Positions 35,453 through 46,981 of a stretch of DNA of 64,000 nucleotides are shown here, one piece after another. The translations under genes and the position numbers were made by a program. Below the pieces are notes generated by a model. That model worked only from the letters and a program-made list of their open reading frames with translations. It was not told the DNA's origin and searched no databases. Within the stretch, counting starts at the first letter, position 1. Each line of letters opens with the position of its first letter. Where the stretch lies: assembly GCF_032062135.1 (NCBI RefSeq), contig NC_092859.1, forward strand, positions 104,965,166-105,029,165, read 5' to 3'. This stretch comes from Pyxicephalus adspersus. Lineage: Eukaryota; Chordata; Amphibia; Anura; Pyxicephalidae.

Positions 35453-36428
35453 TACGCTGGACAACAACAAGGTGCTCCACACCTGAGGTTTGCAAGACGC
35501 AGAAAGTGGGAACCTGTGACCAAGGATGACATTTGGCTGTTTTTGGGCTTGGTGATCCTGCAGGGAGTTGTGGGCAAACCCATGCAGAAGTGGTACTGGT
35601 CCAAGAATAAAATGGTTGCCACTCCATTCTTTGGCAGAGTCATGCCAGAATACCCATCCTGCACCAAAACTGAGGAAAATTTGGGAAGTGTCTCAGATGA
35701 TTCTACAAAATTTCCAGCAAACCTTTGTGCCAAAAAAGATGTCAGCATTGACAAAAATCTAATGGCTTACAAGGGGAGGCTCAGCTGGGTGCAGTACATT
35801 GCGTCAGAGGGCATGATTTGGCGTGAAAACGTAAATGCTGTGCGAATTCGCATCTGGCAACATCTGGAATACGGTACTGTACACTGGAAAAGGGACACAG
35901 TTCAACCCCAGATACAGCCATTATGGATTGGCAACATCTTCAGTGCTATCCCTCATTGAGCCATTGCTAGGTCAGGGCTATTGTCATAACTGACAATTTC
36001 TACACCTCTTCTGAGCTTTATGAGTTCCTTCTGCAACACAGAACAGATGCCTATGGAACCGTTAGGCCTAACTGGTGCAACCTGCCAGCACTGTTTGCAA
36101 AAGGGAAGCTGAAGACAGGAGAAATTGTTGCCTGGCAGAAAGGCAAAATAATGGCCCTGAGATGGCGTGACAAGAAAGATGTGTGCTTGATGAGTACTGT
36201 CCATGATGCCTCCACCGTTCTGGTACATACAAAACGTGGGAAAGAAGTGATGAAGCCACAGGTGGTGATTGAGTACAACAACACCATGGGAGGTGTCGAC
36301 AGAGCTGACCAAGCCATGACATTCTACCCAGCAATGAGGAAACAGCAAAGGAAGTACTACAAGAAGATTTTCAGGCATCTAGTTGAGCAGTGCCTATGGA
36401 ATGCCTACATTTTGTAAAAAAAAAAAAA

Positions 36429-36642
36429 TAGTCAGAGGCCTGTCTGAACCCATTTGAGCATGCATTTCACTTGTTGAAGACTAAACTTCGGACAGAAAGG
36501 GCCACAAACAAACAGCAACTGAAAGCCGCTGCAGTAAAGGCCTGGCAGAGCATTAAAAAGGAGGAAACCCAGCATCTGGTGATGTCCATGAGTTCAAGAT
36601 TACAAGCTGTCATTGCCAGCAAAGGGTTTTCCACCAAGTATT
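36429..36642 (+). pseudogene. Tc1 transposase, C-terminal part
   Basis: The Tc1 frame resumes after the A run with a piece equal to the family's SQ-P-LNP motif (one base is missing inside it). The catalytic Glu follows in LNPFEHAFH at 36444-36470, then LLKTKLRTE, KQQLKAAAVKAWQSIKKEE and the terminal VIASKGFSTKY, closed by a stop at 36640-36642. Relative to the normal protein about 16-17 residues between HTAKA and SQ are missing. All three catalytic residues (D, D, E) of the Tc1 enzyme therefore survive, split over 1.7 kb. Confidence 0.9.
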
Positions 36643-36674
36643 AGAAATGAACATTTTATTTTCAGCTTTTTAAT

Positions 36675-36894
36675 TTGTCCAATTACTTTTGAGCCCCTGA
36701 AATTAAGTGATTGTGTAAAAAAGGCTTTAATTCCTCACATTTTCTGCAATCTTTTTGTTCAACCCACTGAATTAAAACTGAAAGTCTGCAGTTCAACTGC
36801 ATCTGAGTTGTTTCATTTAAAATTAATTGTGGTAATGTACAGAACCAAAATTAGAAAAAAGTTCTCTCTGTCGAAATATTTATGGACCTAACTG
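36675..36894 (-). repeat. Right terminal inverted repeat of the Tc1 element
   Basis: Inverse partner of 33961-34181. It ends tatggacctaactg, immediately followed by the TA target site at 36895-36896. Confidence 0.85.
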
Positions 36895-36896
36895 TA

Positions 36897-39800
36897 TATA
36901 TAGGCACGATTCCACACTATGTTTGTCCTAGTGGCCACTGTCACTACAAATGAAAGTGAGGGGAAACCCAAACATTTAGAGTTGTCATACCCATACTTGT
37001 TCTAGGAACAACTTTCTGAGATGAAAATTTTGTTCAATTCATTCTTTCATCTTTATGATAGGAAGGGAAGCTAGCAGCTTCCAGGCAGCAAAAATAAATT
37101 ACTTTTTCCTGCTCTATTAAAAACAAAAACAATTGACTTTATTTGCACCATAATAATGAAAGTAATGATAATAACAGCAATGCAGTAAAATAATATGCAT
37201 ATGGTATAGTTATATATAGTCTCTGGTTTATTTATATCAGTTCTTACATGGGGGTTAATTCATGATAATTGAAAAAAAGAAACAATCAAGACACAATCAT
37301 GGGATTGTTGCTAATAGTAACTAATCAAGTTCCACCATTCATATAAAGGAAAAAATGCATATAGGTGAATTAAAATAAAAAAATATATATACATTTACTA
37401 TGAAGCAAAACAAGGCAGTGGTTTTCGATTATATTATGCTCTATATTGTAAAATTATGTGCTATATGTTAGTATTTGTTAAGTAATATATGTTCTGTATG
37501 GTAAAACAGACCTCCAGAATTCTGCTTTGTTCACTCGGGATTACAGACATTACCCCCCCAACCCATCAACTCAATAAATATATATATATGTATACATAAA
37601 TAAATCAAAATATAATAAAGACACTATAACAATTGTACTGGCAATTATTGGTTTCAGCAATTTATTGGTTTAAATATCTTAGCAAATTAGTCCCCCTCTA
37701 ATAAGGAGTGACACCACATAAATATTCCAGCAACATTAAAACAGTAAAAGAGGAGGGAGGGTTGGGAGTTTATTTCAGTCCTGTCAGGTGAACATTGAAG
37801 CACTGACACCAAACCTCCTTATATAACCTACTGGCTCAGGCCTAGAAGCTTCCAGAAGCCCACTTCAGTTTCCCACCACAAAAAGGTAAATAACACTGCA
37901 TTAGACATATTGAAATAAATAATCAGTAAAAAGGGATAATAAATGGAAGAAGGAAATGAGAAAGAAGAGAGGAATGGGGGAAACTGGGAGAACAAAGCAA
38001 GCCCATGTCAGTAGGCACAAATAAATTGTTAGCCCAATTCTTCATTCTGTAATATGGTGACAACATTTCCTCCTTCTGCCTGGTGGCACTGATTGTATGA
38101 GTCTTCTGAACTACGACGAGGTAATGCAGTCATGTGGCACATGGATGCAGAGCTCATTCTTCTCTCTCAAGCTACATTTAGGAACTGTATAGTTCCTGTT
38201 CATCTTCCGATGACCAGTCACTTGCTGCCTGCACCACTGTACGGATTGTTAAAAAACAGTCAGAAGCAGGTAATACTGAACTGCTTAATGCTGAACCCAT
38301 TAATTCCCAATGGGCTTCCACATATACGACAATACAAGTAGTGTCATATCCAAGGTAGTGATCCAAGGTCATGAAGAAGTGGTAACTGCAACACAACACC
38401 AGCACCAGTCTGACACATAGCCTCATTGGCATGTATAATATATAGGAATGCACTGGCAGCATCCCATTAGATGTCTCTGTTTTTCCTCAATGGTGATAAG
38501 TAGCTTGGGTTACAGAGAAACAAGCATGCTTATCTAAAGGGTGTTGGGAGTATATTTCTTATTAATATATTCATCTGGGAAGGAAGGGAGATGACATTTA
38601 GAAGAAAAAAGGATACAAGGGGGTTTAAAAATGATTTTATTGAGAGTTGTGTCTATTTTTAGGCACTGAGCCTTTAGTTGCACAATTTTTTATTTTGTCC
38701 AAGTTTCATAAAATAGTACTCTAAATTTACAAGAATGCTTTTTATTTCTCATATACACCAACATAAGGCAGCAACTTTAGGGAGAAGGGATGTATTTTAG
38801 TCCCTGCATTCATGCTCACCGGCCAGCCTCCCCCCATATAATTAAGCTGGTGTTCATCTATAGAATACCAAACAAAAGCATGGGGTAATAGTCATACCTC
38901 ACCAGTTCCAGCTTACTTGTGTGAGGATGTGGCTGTAAAGCCCAATTCCTGAATTTGTAAACTTGAAACCTATTGAAATTGGAACATGAAAACTATGGCT
39001 ATTACACTATGCTTTCACCATTCTCAGCACTAGTCTGCCTATAGGGAAGAATTGGGTAACAACAACTTTATTATACAGGGGGGCCGGGCCGGTGGGGGTA
39101 GCACAGGGTGCTATATTCCAGAAACAGCCCTTGCCCTGCTTTTGGACTTATAGGTAAAACCTTAAAATTATTTCTCAGTTTTTTTATAACACCAATAACC
39201 TATAAACTTCTATAAATGTTGGTAGTTTTTTTTATAGAATAACATTGATGCATTTCCCTAGTTGGCACATAAGAAAGAATCTCATCATTGCTCTGAGCTG
39301 TCACTATGCTGCAGAAGTATTTTATTCTCTGAGAGGAGCTGTTGTTGTGCTTGGGAAATATTACTTAGAAATATTGATGACACAAGAGATAACTTGGTGA
39401 ATTAGGTGGTGGGCTTAAGGTACTCAAATTGTGCTTAATTGTGGTATATATAGAAATCTAAATGGTTAGTAAATCATTTTATCTACATGTATTTTTTTAT
39501 TGTAGAACAAGGAGCAACAAATTCCTAATTTTCCGACAAGCTGATGTTGATCCAATGAAAATTGAGGAAGGCTAGTAAACTGTCATAACTGTATGTAGGT
39601 ATTCAACATCACAATGATATTTCCATTAATGTGAATATTGCATGAATACAGTTATGGACATCAATCTGGGTTTGAAGTTCACCTTTGTGGGAAGAATGTT
39701 TTTCATTGATAACATTTAAAAAGATATTCACAAATATTAAAAATATTGAGTTTTATTGGTTTTAATACTTTGAATATTTTTAGGAATATTTATAAGTAAA

Positions 39801-40304
39801 TAATATACATAGTGGCACTATACAAGTACAGGGAATGAGTTTAAACTATACGTATGCACATAGATTAGCAAGTTTATATCAAGAAAACTGTAATAACTGA
39901 AATATAGATATTGTTTAAAAAAAAAAAAACTAACTTTGATGGAGTACAAATGTTTGTTGCAGCAGCAGAAACTCAGTTCCATTTACTAGTACTACTAGTG
40001 CTGCAGCAACACACATAACTTCCCTTCTTCAAAATAATGTTTTATTATGTTAACAACTAATTAAGTTGCTGGATTTGCCAAGAGAGCTGATTTGCATACT
40101 GAGAACAAAAATGAACAGCGGGGTCATGCAGATAAATATACAGTAATTATTCTTTAAGGTGAATGTATAATGAGTGATTATGAAAGCTGCCAATTCCTAA
40201 ACTGGTTCTACTTGCCTGGTTGGTGTTTTGATCCTCTGTCTTCAACAATTTAACCCCAACATCCAGCCCTCTAAATCCTAACCCTAACATTTACCTTATC
40301 TCAC
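36897..40304. other. AT-rich non-coding DNA
   Basis: No gene is supported. The stretch at 38050-38470 is GC-richer and holds overlapping frames of 82 codons (plus) and 94 codons (minus). The minus frame ends in an acidic Ser/Glu-rich piece (DWSSEDEQE), but no family is recognised. A13 runs and short ATATAT patches (for example at 37573) are present. Confidence 0.45.
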
Positions 40305-40440
40305 CCCCTTATAGTGCAAGCTCTTTTGGGCAGGGTCCTCTCCACCTCCTGTGTCATTGTTTGTATATGTCAGTCATTTACACCCCCTATTTAAAGTACA
40401 GTGCTGAGTGATATGTTGGCTCTTTTTTTTAAATAAAACA
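40305..40440 (+). repeat. Detached L2-type 3' tail
   Basis: Reads tgcaagctcttttgggcagg, gtcctctccacctcctgtgt, cagtcatttacaccccctat and agtacagtgctgagtgatat in order, matching the copies at 51701 and 54662. It carries no coding part. Confidence 0.75.
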
Positions 40441-40642
40441 GTTTACAGTATTAATAAAAACATTGTGTTTAAGTTATAACTGTTCTTTTTCCAAGGAAAC
40501 AATGCATTTTACCACCTGTGTCTGTATCCCACTAAACATCTCCATCACAGAGGATATCATGCAGGTTGGCCCTAGCAGCATGGGAACGGAATCTAATAAA
40601 GGCAGATGTCCCGATGTCTTGCATCAACTAAATTAAAAGGTG

Positions 40643-40645
<3 letters not shown>

Positions 40646-40688
<43 letters not shown>

Positions 40689-40713
40689 GCGTGTGTGTAT
40701 GTGCGTGTGTGTG
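40646..40713. repeat. (GT)n microsatellite, interrupted
   Basis: About 34 GT units over 68 bp, with GC and AT interruptions in the last third. Read directly. Confidence 0.98.
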
Positions 40714-41570
40714 AATCACCCCCAGTACAGACGCATTGAAGCACAAACCACATACCAATATGATACTGTACTATAGTTTTCTGCACGTCATAGGGCCACT
40801 AAGGTAGATTGTGATAAGGATCACTAACATTTCAGTATGAAAAGGAAGCAATTGGTAATATTATTAAAAGAAAAATCAGCATAGCATTCCGAAATGAGTC
40901 ATTCTATTTCTATTTAGTAGAGCCGAAAGATATGCATATTTAATAAAATTCTTGTTTAATGGCTTTTCTCCCTATCAGTTGCATAGAATGCCGCAGGCAA
41001 TCTGGAAAGGTTGGCAGCAAACGGGAGACATGACATAAACAGTGAGCACTGCACGGCTATTTTTATATACACGCCAAATTTGGTTACCCTTTAACTAAGT
41101 TAATTTTTTTGTAAGGTTGGTTTAAATTAGTTATCAAAATTAAACTCCCTCTATTTCAATGAGATACATATATTGCCAGAGAGGAGATTAATGTACAAAA
41201 AATGATGTCATCCTTTTAAATGGTGGTACTACCACATCACATCGCATCACATCATTTATCATGTTATGTATCCGTATTGCAATAAATAAAGAAACCATCA
41301 CACTGCACTAATTTACCAGTCATGGTCATGTGATGGCAACAAGTAATAAACCACATTTGTCAACCAATATGCAAGGAACATACACCTATTGATCTTTAGT
41401 AGGGTGAATAACTAAAATTAAAGGGCTTTAACATAGTAATGTAATTTTCAGTATTTTGAATCTGCAGCTTTCATTAAAATAATCCCTAGTGATCTTACCA
41501 TCTTGGTGACCATGTTCCCTCCCTGTCTCCCAATGGTGGTCCTGCATGGTGTTTTTTCAATAGACACTAT
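40714..41570. other. AT-rich non-coding DNA
   Basis: Nothing recognisable apart from a short run of cacatc(g/a)catcacatcat at 41236-41256. Confidence 0.5.
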
Positions 41571-41785
41571 GGGCCTAATTTATCAAAGCTATTCATAGCT
41601 GGAGCAGATAGACTATCATGGGAGAACCTGAGTGATCCAGCAAACTGCTTCTTAAAAATAATTTGCTATTAGTTGTCAAATATTTTAAATCCTGGACCAG
41701 ATCCCTTCCAGGTTTGCTTGATCACTTGGTTCTTCCATGATAGTCTATATTCTCCAGTCTTGGAGAACATTAATAAATCCATCCC
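41571..41785. mobile_element. Palindromic MITE copy 4
   Basis: Left end gggcctaatttatcaaagct, right end attaataaatccatccc. The inner pair tcatgggagaacctgagtga and gatcacttggttcttccatg are inverted copies. About 215 bp and non-coding. The short minus-strand frame at 41669-41899 overlaps it and is not a gene. Confidence 0.75.
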
Positions 41786-44700
41786 AATGACTCCATTTCG
41801 TAAGCAAGACCAATCACCATCATGAAATGCCATACAATTATCACTAGAGTGCAGGAAGACAGAAAGTGGTACAAAGAGGCTACAGAAAACCAGTAGCACT
41901 GAAATACAACAAAGTGAAAAGAAAATTTTATTTTAAAAATGGAAACTGCTTATGATAGAGAAAGCATTAGCAAGCTCAGTCAAGATTAAAACCAATTTTA
42001 TTGCTGGCTTGTTTGAGCCATACAGAGCTTTAATCACAGAATAACAAATCCTAATAAACAATTTAAATAATACATTTTTAGCAACAATTACATGATAGGT
42101 GGACAATTATAGGGAAAAAACTGTAATTTATTATTATTATCTTTTCTAAAAACAAGCAAGTTGTCTACCCAGAAAGCTGTATATAATGTAAGTGTGAAGT
42201 ACAATATACATATTTCGTATGGCAGAAAATAATATTTCGTAAGGCAAAATAATAAAATCACCCCCCATTCTATTCCCATCAGGTGCCTACAGTACTTCCA
42301 ATTGAAACAAGGTCTGATAATACATTTTCTTTATTTTAATTATTATAAAGGTTAGTACATATGTAAATATGTTTTCAAAAAAAAATCAGCTCAGCTATTT
42401 GAAAATGAAAATGTTGTCAGTCAACTGTGCTTTGTGATCCATCAGCTGATTTACAAATGGCTGTAATCCAATACCTTGACCTTGCTTGACCTTTGCTTTT
42501 TCCAAATCATGGTAGACCCCATGTCCTGAAGCATGTTTCCCCCAATTAAGGAATGTTATAGGAAAACAATATGATTGTTGTCAGCAACTGTTTTCTTTCA
42601 CACATTTTAAGATTATCAGAAAAACTGGAATTTTCTTTAACCCCTGTTGGACATATGCAGCCACAGGAAGAATATTATGTGGCTTACACTGAAGTAGGAG
42701 ACTTTGGCAACAGTGTAAGGAGATACCTCTGCAAACAAAAAATCGGGTTTATCAGATTGGTATTTAACAGGGTCAATTGTAAAGTTGCAGGACATTGCCA
42801 AAGTTAAATATACAGAAAGTGTTAGTGTACGTTGGGCATCACTACTATGCTAAAAACTTCCAGTGCTGATCCCCCAGTAGGGGCCTATTCATTTATATAA
42901 TAATATGTTAGATTTAGCGGAAAGTTTGCATATAAAATCCAAAGGTCCATATGCTCAGACCAGTTCTAAAATATGGAAGAAAGCCGACAGGGGCCATGCA
43001 AAATAAAATAAATGGCAAAGGGAAGCTTTGAGAAAGATCCCAGGTCATGTAAATGAATAGAAGATGTAGAGAATTAGAAATAATGAAGAAACTAGAGCCT
43101 TGCACAAAGAGCCTGCTGTAGTTAGCAAAATCAATATTGGAAGATTGAATTTGTTAGGGCACAAACAGTTATTAGATGAAGGAAGGAATCCAAAGGAAAC
43201 TTGAGGATTTCAAGCTGGAAAGAGTTAAAAGAAGAGGACAGAGATGTATAGAAAGCTGTGATTGGAGAGGGCCAATATTTTTAGTGGGCCATAGTTCCCT
43301 AGACTTAGTAATTCCATTAAGGCAACGCTTAGATTGATTTACCGAAAAGCACTAATATTTTTGTCCAAATATGTTTCTCTTATTACATAACTGTTGTCTT
43401 CTTGTTAAAAAATACAATCTATTGTTACATAAGTGTTACATGTTGGCGCTATATAAATCCTGTTTAATAAGAATAGGGTAAAGAAGGTCATTGGTGGGTT
43501 TTACTTTGACTTGCTGCCCTATAGACATAAAAGAAATTGTGTCCCCATTGGAAGATTTCCCTTGTATTCCTGCTCTAGCAGCAGTTTAGAATATTGGTTT
43601 CTGCTTTAATGTAGAGAGTGTAACTCCCTGATAGGTACAGTAAACATTTGAAAGAGGTTCTAACTCCGTAACACTGTATCAGAAAACAAAATCAATGTTT
43701 TGGCATTAGCTACAGCTATGTGTCTTTTCCAAACCTACTAGAAAAAAACACCAATCTCCCATCTATGCATAAGTCCTTGGTTTACAAAATGGGATTGAGG
43801 GTAAATGGGTGGTTATGATCCCTACGGGTGCAAACTGAACTATAAAAGAAAAAAAAAGAAGAAAAGAAAAAAGGCTCAAAATTGGAGTAAGAGGGCCAAC
43901 CAATCTAACCACATCAGGTTCAGAAATTCTATTGAAGAAAATTTTACTGCCAAAATAGGTGACTGTTAGGACCATCCGTAAAAATTATGTTAATCACACA
44001 AATCACAACTAGAAAGCAAAAAATTACCCTGCAACTTCTGTTATCTACTGTTAGAAAAGTAGATGCCACCAAAATGGTGCAAGTATATTCTAGTCCATTT
44101 ATGGGATATATTTATGAAATCATACTTAATCTTTACAAATATTTTAGAACATATTCCCTTCTTATCTTAAGAAGTACTCCTTGACCTATAAAGGACAACT
44201 TTAAAAAGATCCCTTGAAAAAAAACAAAGTCTTAGCACAATAAAAAAAACTTTTACACGACTAGTGTTATTCTTAACATTTTTCCTTTTCATGAAAACAA
44301 ATTTATGTCATTTTCTGGCAGGGGAGGTCATGATAACAGGCTGCAAGACATTAGCAGCTGAATAGTATTGCTGACAATGAAAAACATATGGCTATCCCAT
44401 AAATTATGAATCAGTGACTTTTTGTCTGCTAGAAAGCTGCTCCTTCACATCGGAGTAAAAAGTATAAAAAGACAGTAAATTTGCATTGCTAGGCTGTATG
44501 AAGAAAAGCTAATGAATACAGTTAATGCAAAGAATTGTTGCTAAGGCCCCCCATTTTTAGAACACATATGGACACTTCTTCTCTGATTGGATACATGTAG
44601 AAGGAATAAACCATCCCATTTATGTAATCATATGAAACATAACAGACCCCTTCCAAAACTATCCAAGGTTATCAGAGTCTCCAATACTGCAGAAGGTACA

Positions 44701-46916
44701 CAAAACTTAAGATCATCTCTCTGCTTTCTAAATAAACCCAACTGACATTAAAGTGAGTAATTTATAAGAGACCACTTCAGGCAGATCATCAATAGCAGAA
44801 TGCATTCTATGGGTAATGTTGAAGTATCTGCATTGTAAAAAAAAAAAAAAGCTAACCATAATATGTTGTCTGACACGTGCAGCAGATAAAACAGGGAACC
44901 TCGTGCAGTGAACTGAAATCTAAAATCCAGGTTGGAAATTTCAACCTTTTCTTGGCAGTTACGAATACCTTCTATTACTCAGTAACACTTAAGGTTTCCC
45001 TCTCCACATTTGGGATGTGGCTTGACAATAAATATTAAGGAGCAGGCTTGTGAGGTCATCTTTCTGTCATTCTGCTCTTTACGCATGCTCGTTATAGTTT
45101 AGTACAGGTTCAGTACAGGTTTAGTACAGAGTTCTGCTTTACAAGAATTACACAGATATTCAGTTCAGTTCAGGAACTTGCCTGTGTAATGCTTGCATTT
45201 ATAAAATACAATAACGCTATAATAATAAATACAAAACTTGCATTAATCTTTTATATCTGCCTGGAGTTCAGCTTTAGGTATCATATCAGAGGCAATCTTG
45301 TATAGCTCCTAGTTGGAAAGCAAATAATGCTATTCATGGCATTGAAAGCAGAAGAACATGTATACAGGGCACACAGAAGGTCATTCTCCAAGGAGACAGA
45401 CTTTTTTTTTTTACTTACTAGTATTAATAGATATGTATCGTACTGTAACAAAAAACAAGGTTACAGCCATTAGATGCACACTGGATAGATTTATTCTACT
45501 CTTTAGAACATGACATTCATCGGATCAATAATCTAATTTAATCTATAAATGTAACATATGGATTGGAAATGGGTGAGCCAATCAAACTTTGCCAAATTGG
45601 TCCTCAAGTCACTGCATGAATGGAAACCATGGGAAGGACTAGATAAAAAACAAAACTAGATGTTATGACATTTTAAGGGATTACTATGCTGGAGGAAAGC
45701 ACCTGCATAGAAAACTGGGCTATTTTAGGGCACTGATTAAAACTAATTAATTAGAAATGGTAACCCAGATGTCTACAATTGTCTGTCATTGGATCTGTCA
45801 ATAGTCTGTCATTGGATTTGAATTGGAACAGTTCAGATTAAGCTGAGATTGTCCCCAAATTAAAGTTAACATATTTCATAGTCCTACTTAGGCTGAAAGG
45901 GTAACTGGGATACTTATCATTTGGTTTATACAAAATACTTAACACTTTGAAGGTTCACACATGTATTAATTAAATAAGGTTGACACCTACCGATTGCATA
46001 GATACTGGGCAACTCAAGATCAAATACCTCTCCTATAGTCCTGTAGTCCGGGACTGCTCACTCCCCACCCCTATTCTTAACAGGTGCTTTGCTAGGTCAT
46101 ACAGCCACATAACATGGGACAAGGAGGGAGAGCTGAGGGTGGATAACAAAATGTGTATATCTGCATTTATAGTGACACTGTTGTGTTAAAGTTTGCTTTA
46201 CATTGATGAGCAATGCTTTCTACTTTCTGCCCTCAAGATAAAAGCCTTTTTAATTAAACCATTAATTACCAGTCCTATGATACCTATGATACACTTCACA
46301 TACAAGCTCCATATTTGATTTTCATTCACAGATTTTGAAAGCTTTAAATTGTGACAAAAGGGCACCTGAGGTTCCTTCTGAAGATTTTATCAATCAATAT
46401 GTGAATGTAGGTTTCTGCTCTGATGTTGATTTGTAAGACTAAAAAGTTAGAGAACAGAAATCTATTGGTTTAAATCAGGTTCAAACCTCCTATATCTACT
46501 GATATAAGCCATGTCCATGTGTAGAGCTGTGCATGTGCCACATTCAAATGCCATTTTCCCCTTTATAAACTGCTGCAAGTGACTACATAGATGAGATTTC
46601 AGAAACCTTATCTGTACAGAGCTCTGTTACAAAACATAAATGATTACTGTAGATTACTGTGTAAGTATATTTGAAGTATATGGGTTTATTACCAAATATC
46701 AGAATTTTAGTTTACCATTATCTGTGTTTTATGAGGGTCTAGCTATACAATCTATTTTTTGCAAACAATACATTTTGTTGATTTGACTTATTAAATCTAA
46801 ATCAAAATGTTGAATGTGGCATACATTAAAAAGGATTCTCTTTTTGGAGTGAAGCTAGTTACTAGAGTAACTTACCTGTACATACACTTGGGAGAAACAA
46901 TGCTATCAAGATAATG
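41786..46916. other. Long AT-rich non-coding stretch
   Basis: No gene or exon is supported. A short piece of an L2-type tail, acatgttggcgctatataaa, lies at 43438-43475. Three 11-bp repeats (tagtacaggtt type) lie at 45099-45128, and gtctgtcattggat occurs twice near 45780-45820. A-runs occur at 44839 and elsewhere. Confidence 0.45.
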
Positions 46917-46981
46917 GGCCGTATTTACCAAAGCTCTCCAAAATTGGAGAAGACTATCATAGGAGAACCTGGGTGATCAAG
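46917..46981. mobile_element. Palindromic MITE copy 5, left half only
   Basis: Reads gggccgtatttaccaaagct, then ctccaaaattggagaagact and gagaacctgggtgatcaagg, then loses similarity. Truncated copy of the family at 9676 and 41571. Confidence 0.65.

Larger units (their letters stand above)
35079..36428 (+). pseudogene. Captured piggyBac transposase (internal part)
   Basis: The captured part corresponds to the catalytic core of a piggyBac (DDE_Tnp_1_7) transposase; the acidic N-terminal region and the C-terminal zinc finger are absent. In order: YLKFFF at 35079, then, one frameshift later, IVAETN near 35117-35137; an intron-like interruption; YAGQQQGAP from 35453; KDDIWLFLGLVILQGVVGKP at about 35523-35581; and VSIDKNLMAYKGRLSW near 35740-35790. 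All three catalytic Asp are present: SID near 35749, ITDNFYTS near 35985-36005, and NTMGGVDRADQ near 36283-36313. The end is HLVEQCLWNAYIL at 36376-36414, followed by 13 A. Several frameshifts (35600s, near 35945) kill the frame. It is in the same orientation as the Tc1 gene. Confidence 0.9.
33961..36894 (+). mobile_element. Tc1-type transposon carrying piggyBac coding sequence (2,934 bp)
   Basis: The left end CAGTTAGGTCCATAAATATT and the right end aatatttatggacctaactg are inverted copies, and both abut TA (33959-33960 and 36895-36896), the Tc1/mariner target site. The inverted repeats are long: the similarity runs about 220 bp inward to gggctcaaaagtaattggac on the left and its complement near 36675 on the right. 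Between them lies one Tc1 transposase gene in which about 50 bp are missing and about 1.35 kb of piggyBac transposase sequence stands in their place, in the same orientation. An ordinary member of this family is about 1.5-1.6 kb. I see no TTAA at the piggyBac borders, so this is not a simple piggyBac insertion. Frameshifts make it non-autonomous. Confidence 0.9.

Noticed and set aside
35953..36378. 141-codon minus-strand open frame
   Set aside because: It lies opposite the piggyBac catalytic region, which has recognisable plus-strand motifs.
33961..36894. Simple piggyBac insertion into a Tc1 element
   Set aside because: No TTAA target duplication or piggyBac termini at the borders, and both ends of the piggyBac gene are missing.
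38093..38462. Overlapping 82- and 94-codon frames, one with an acidic Ser/Glu stretch
   Set aside because: No domain, splice site or repeat match could be named; probably chance in GC-richer DNA.
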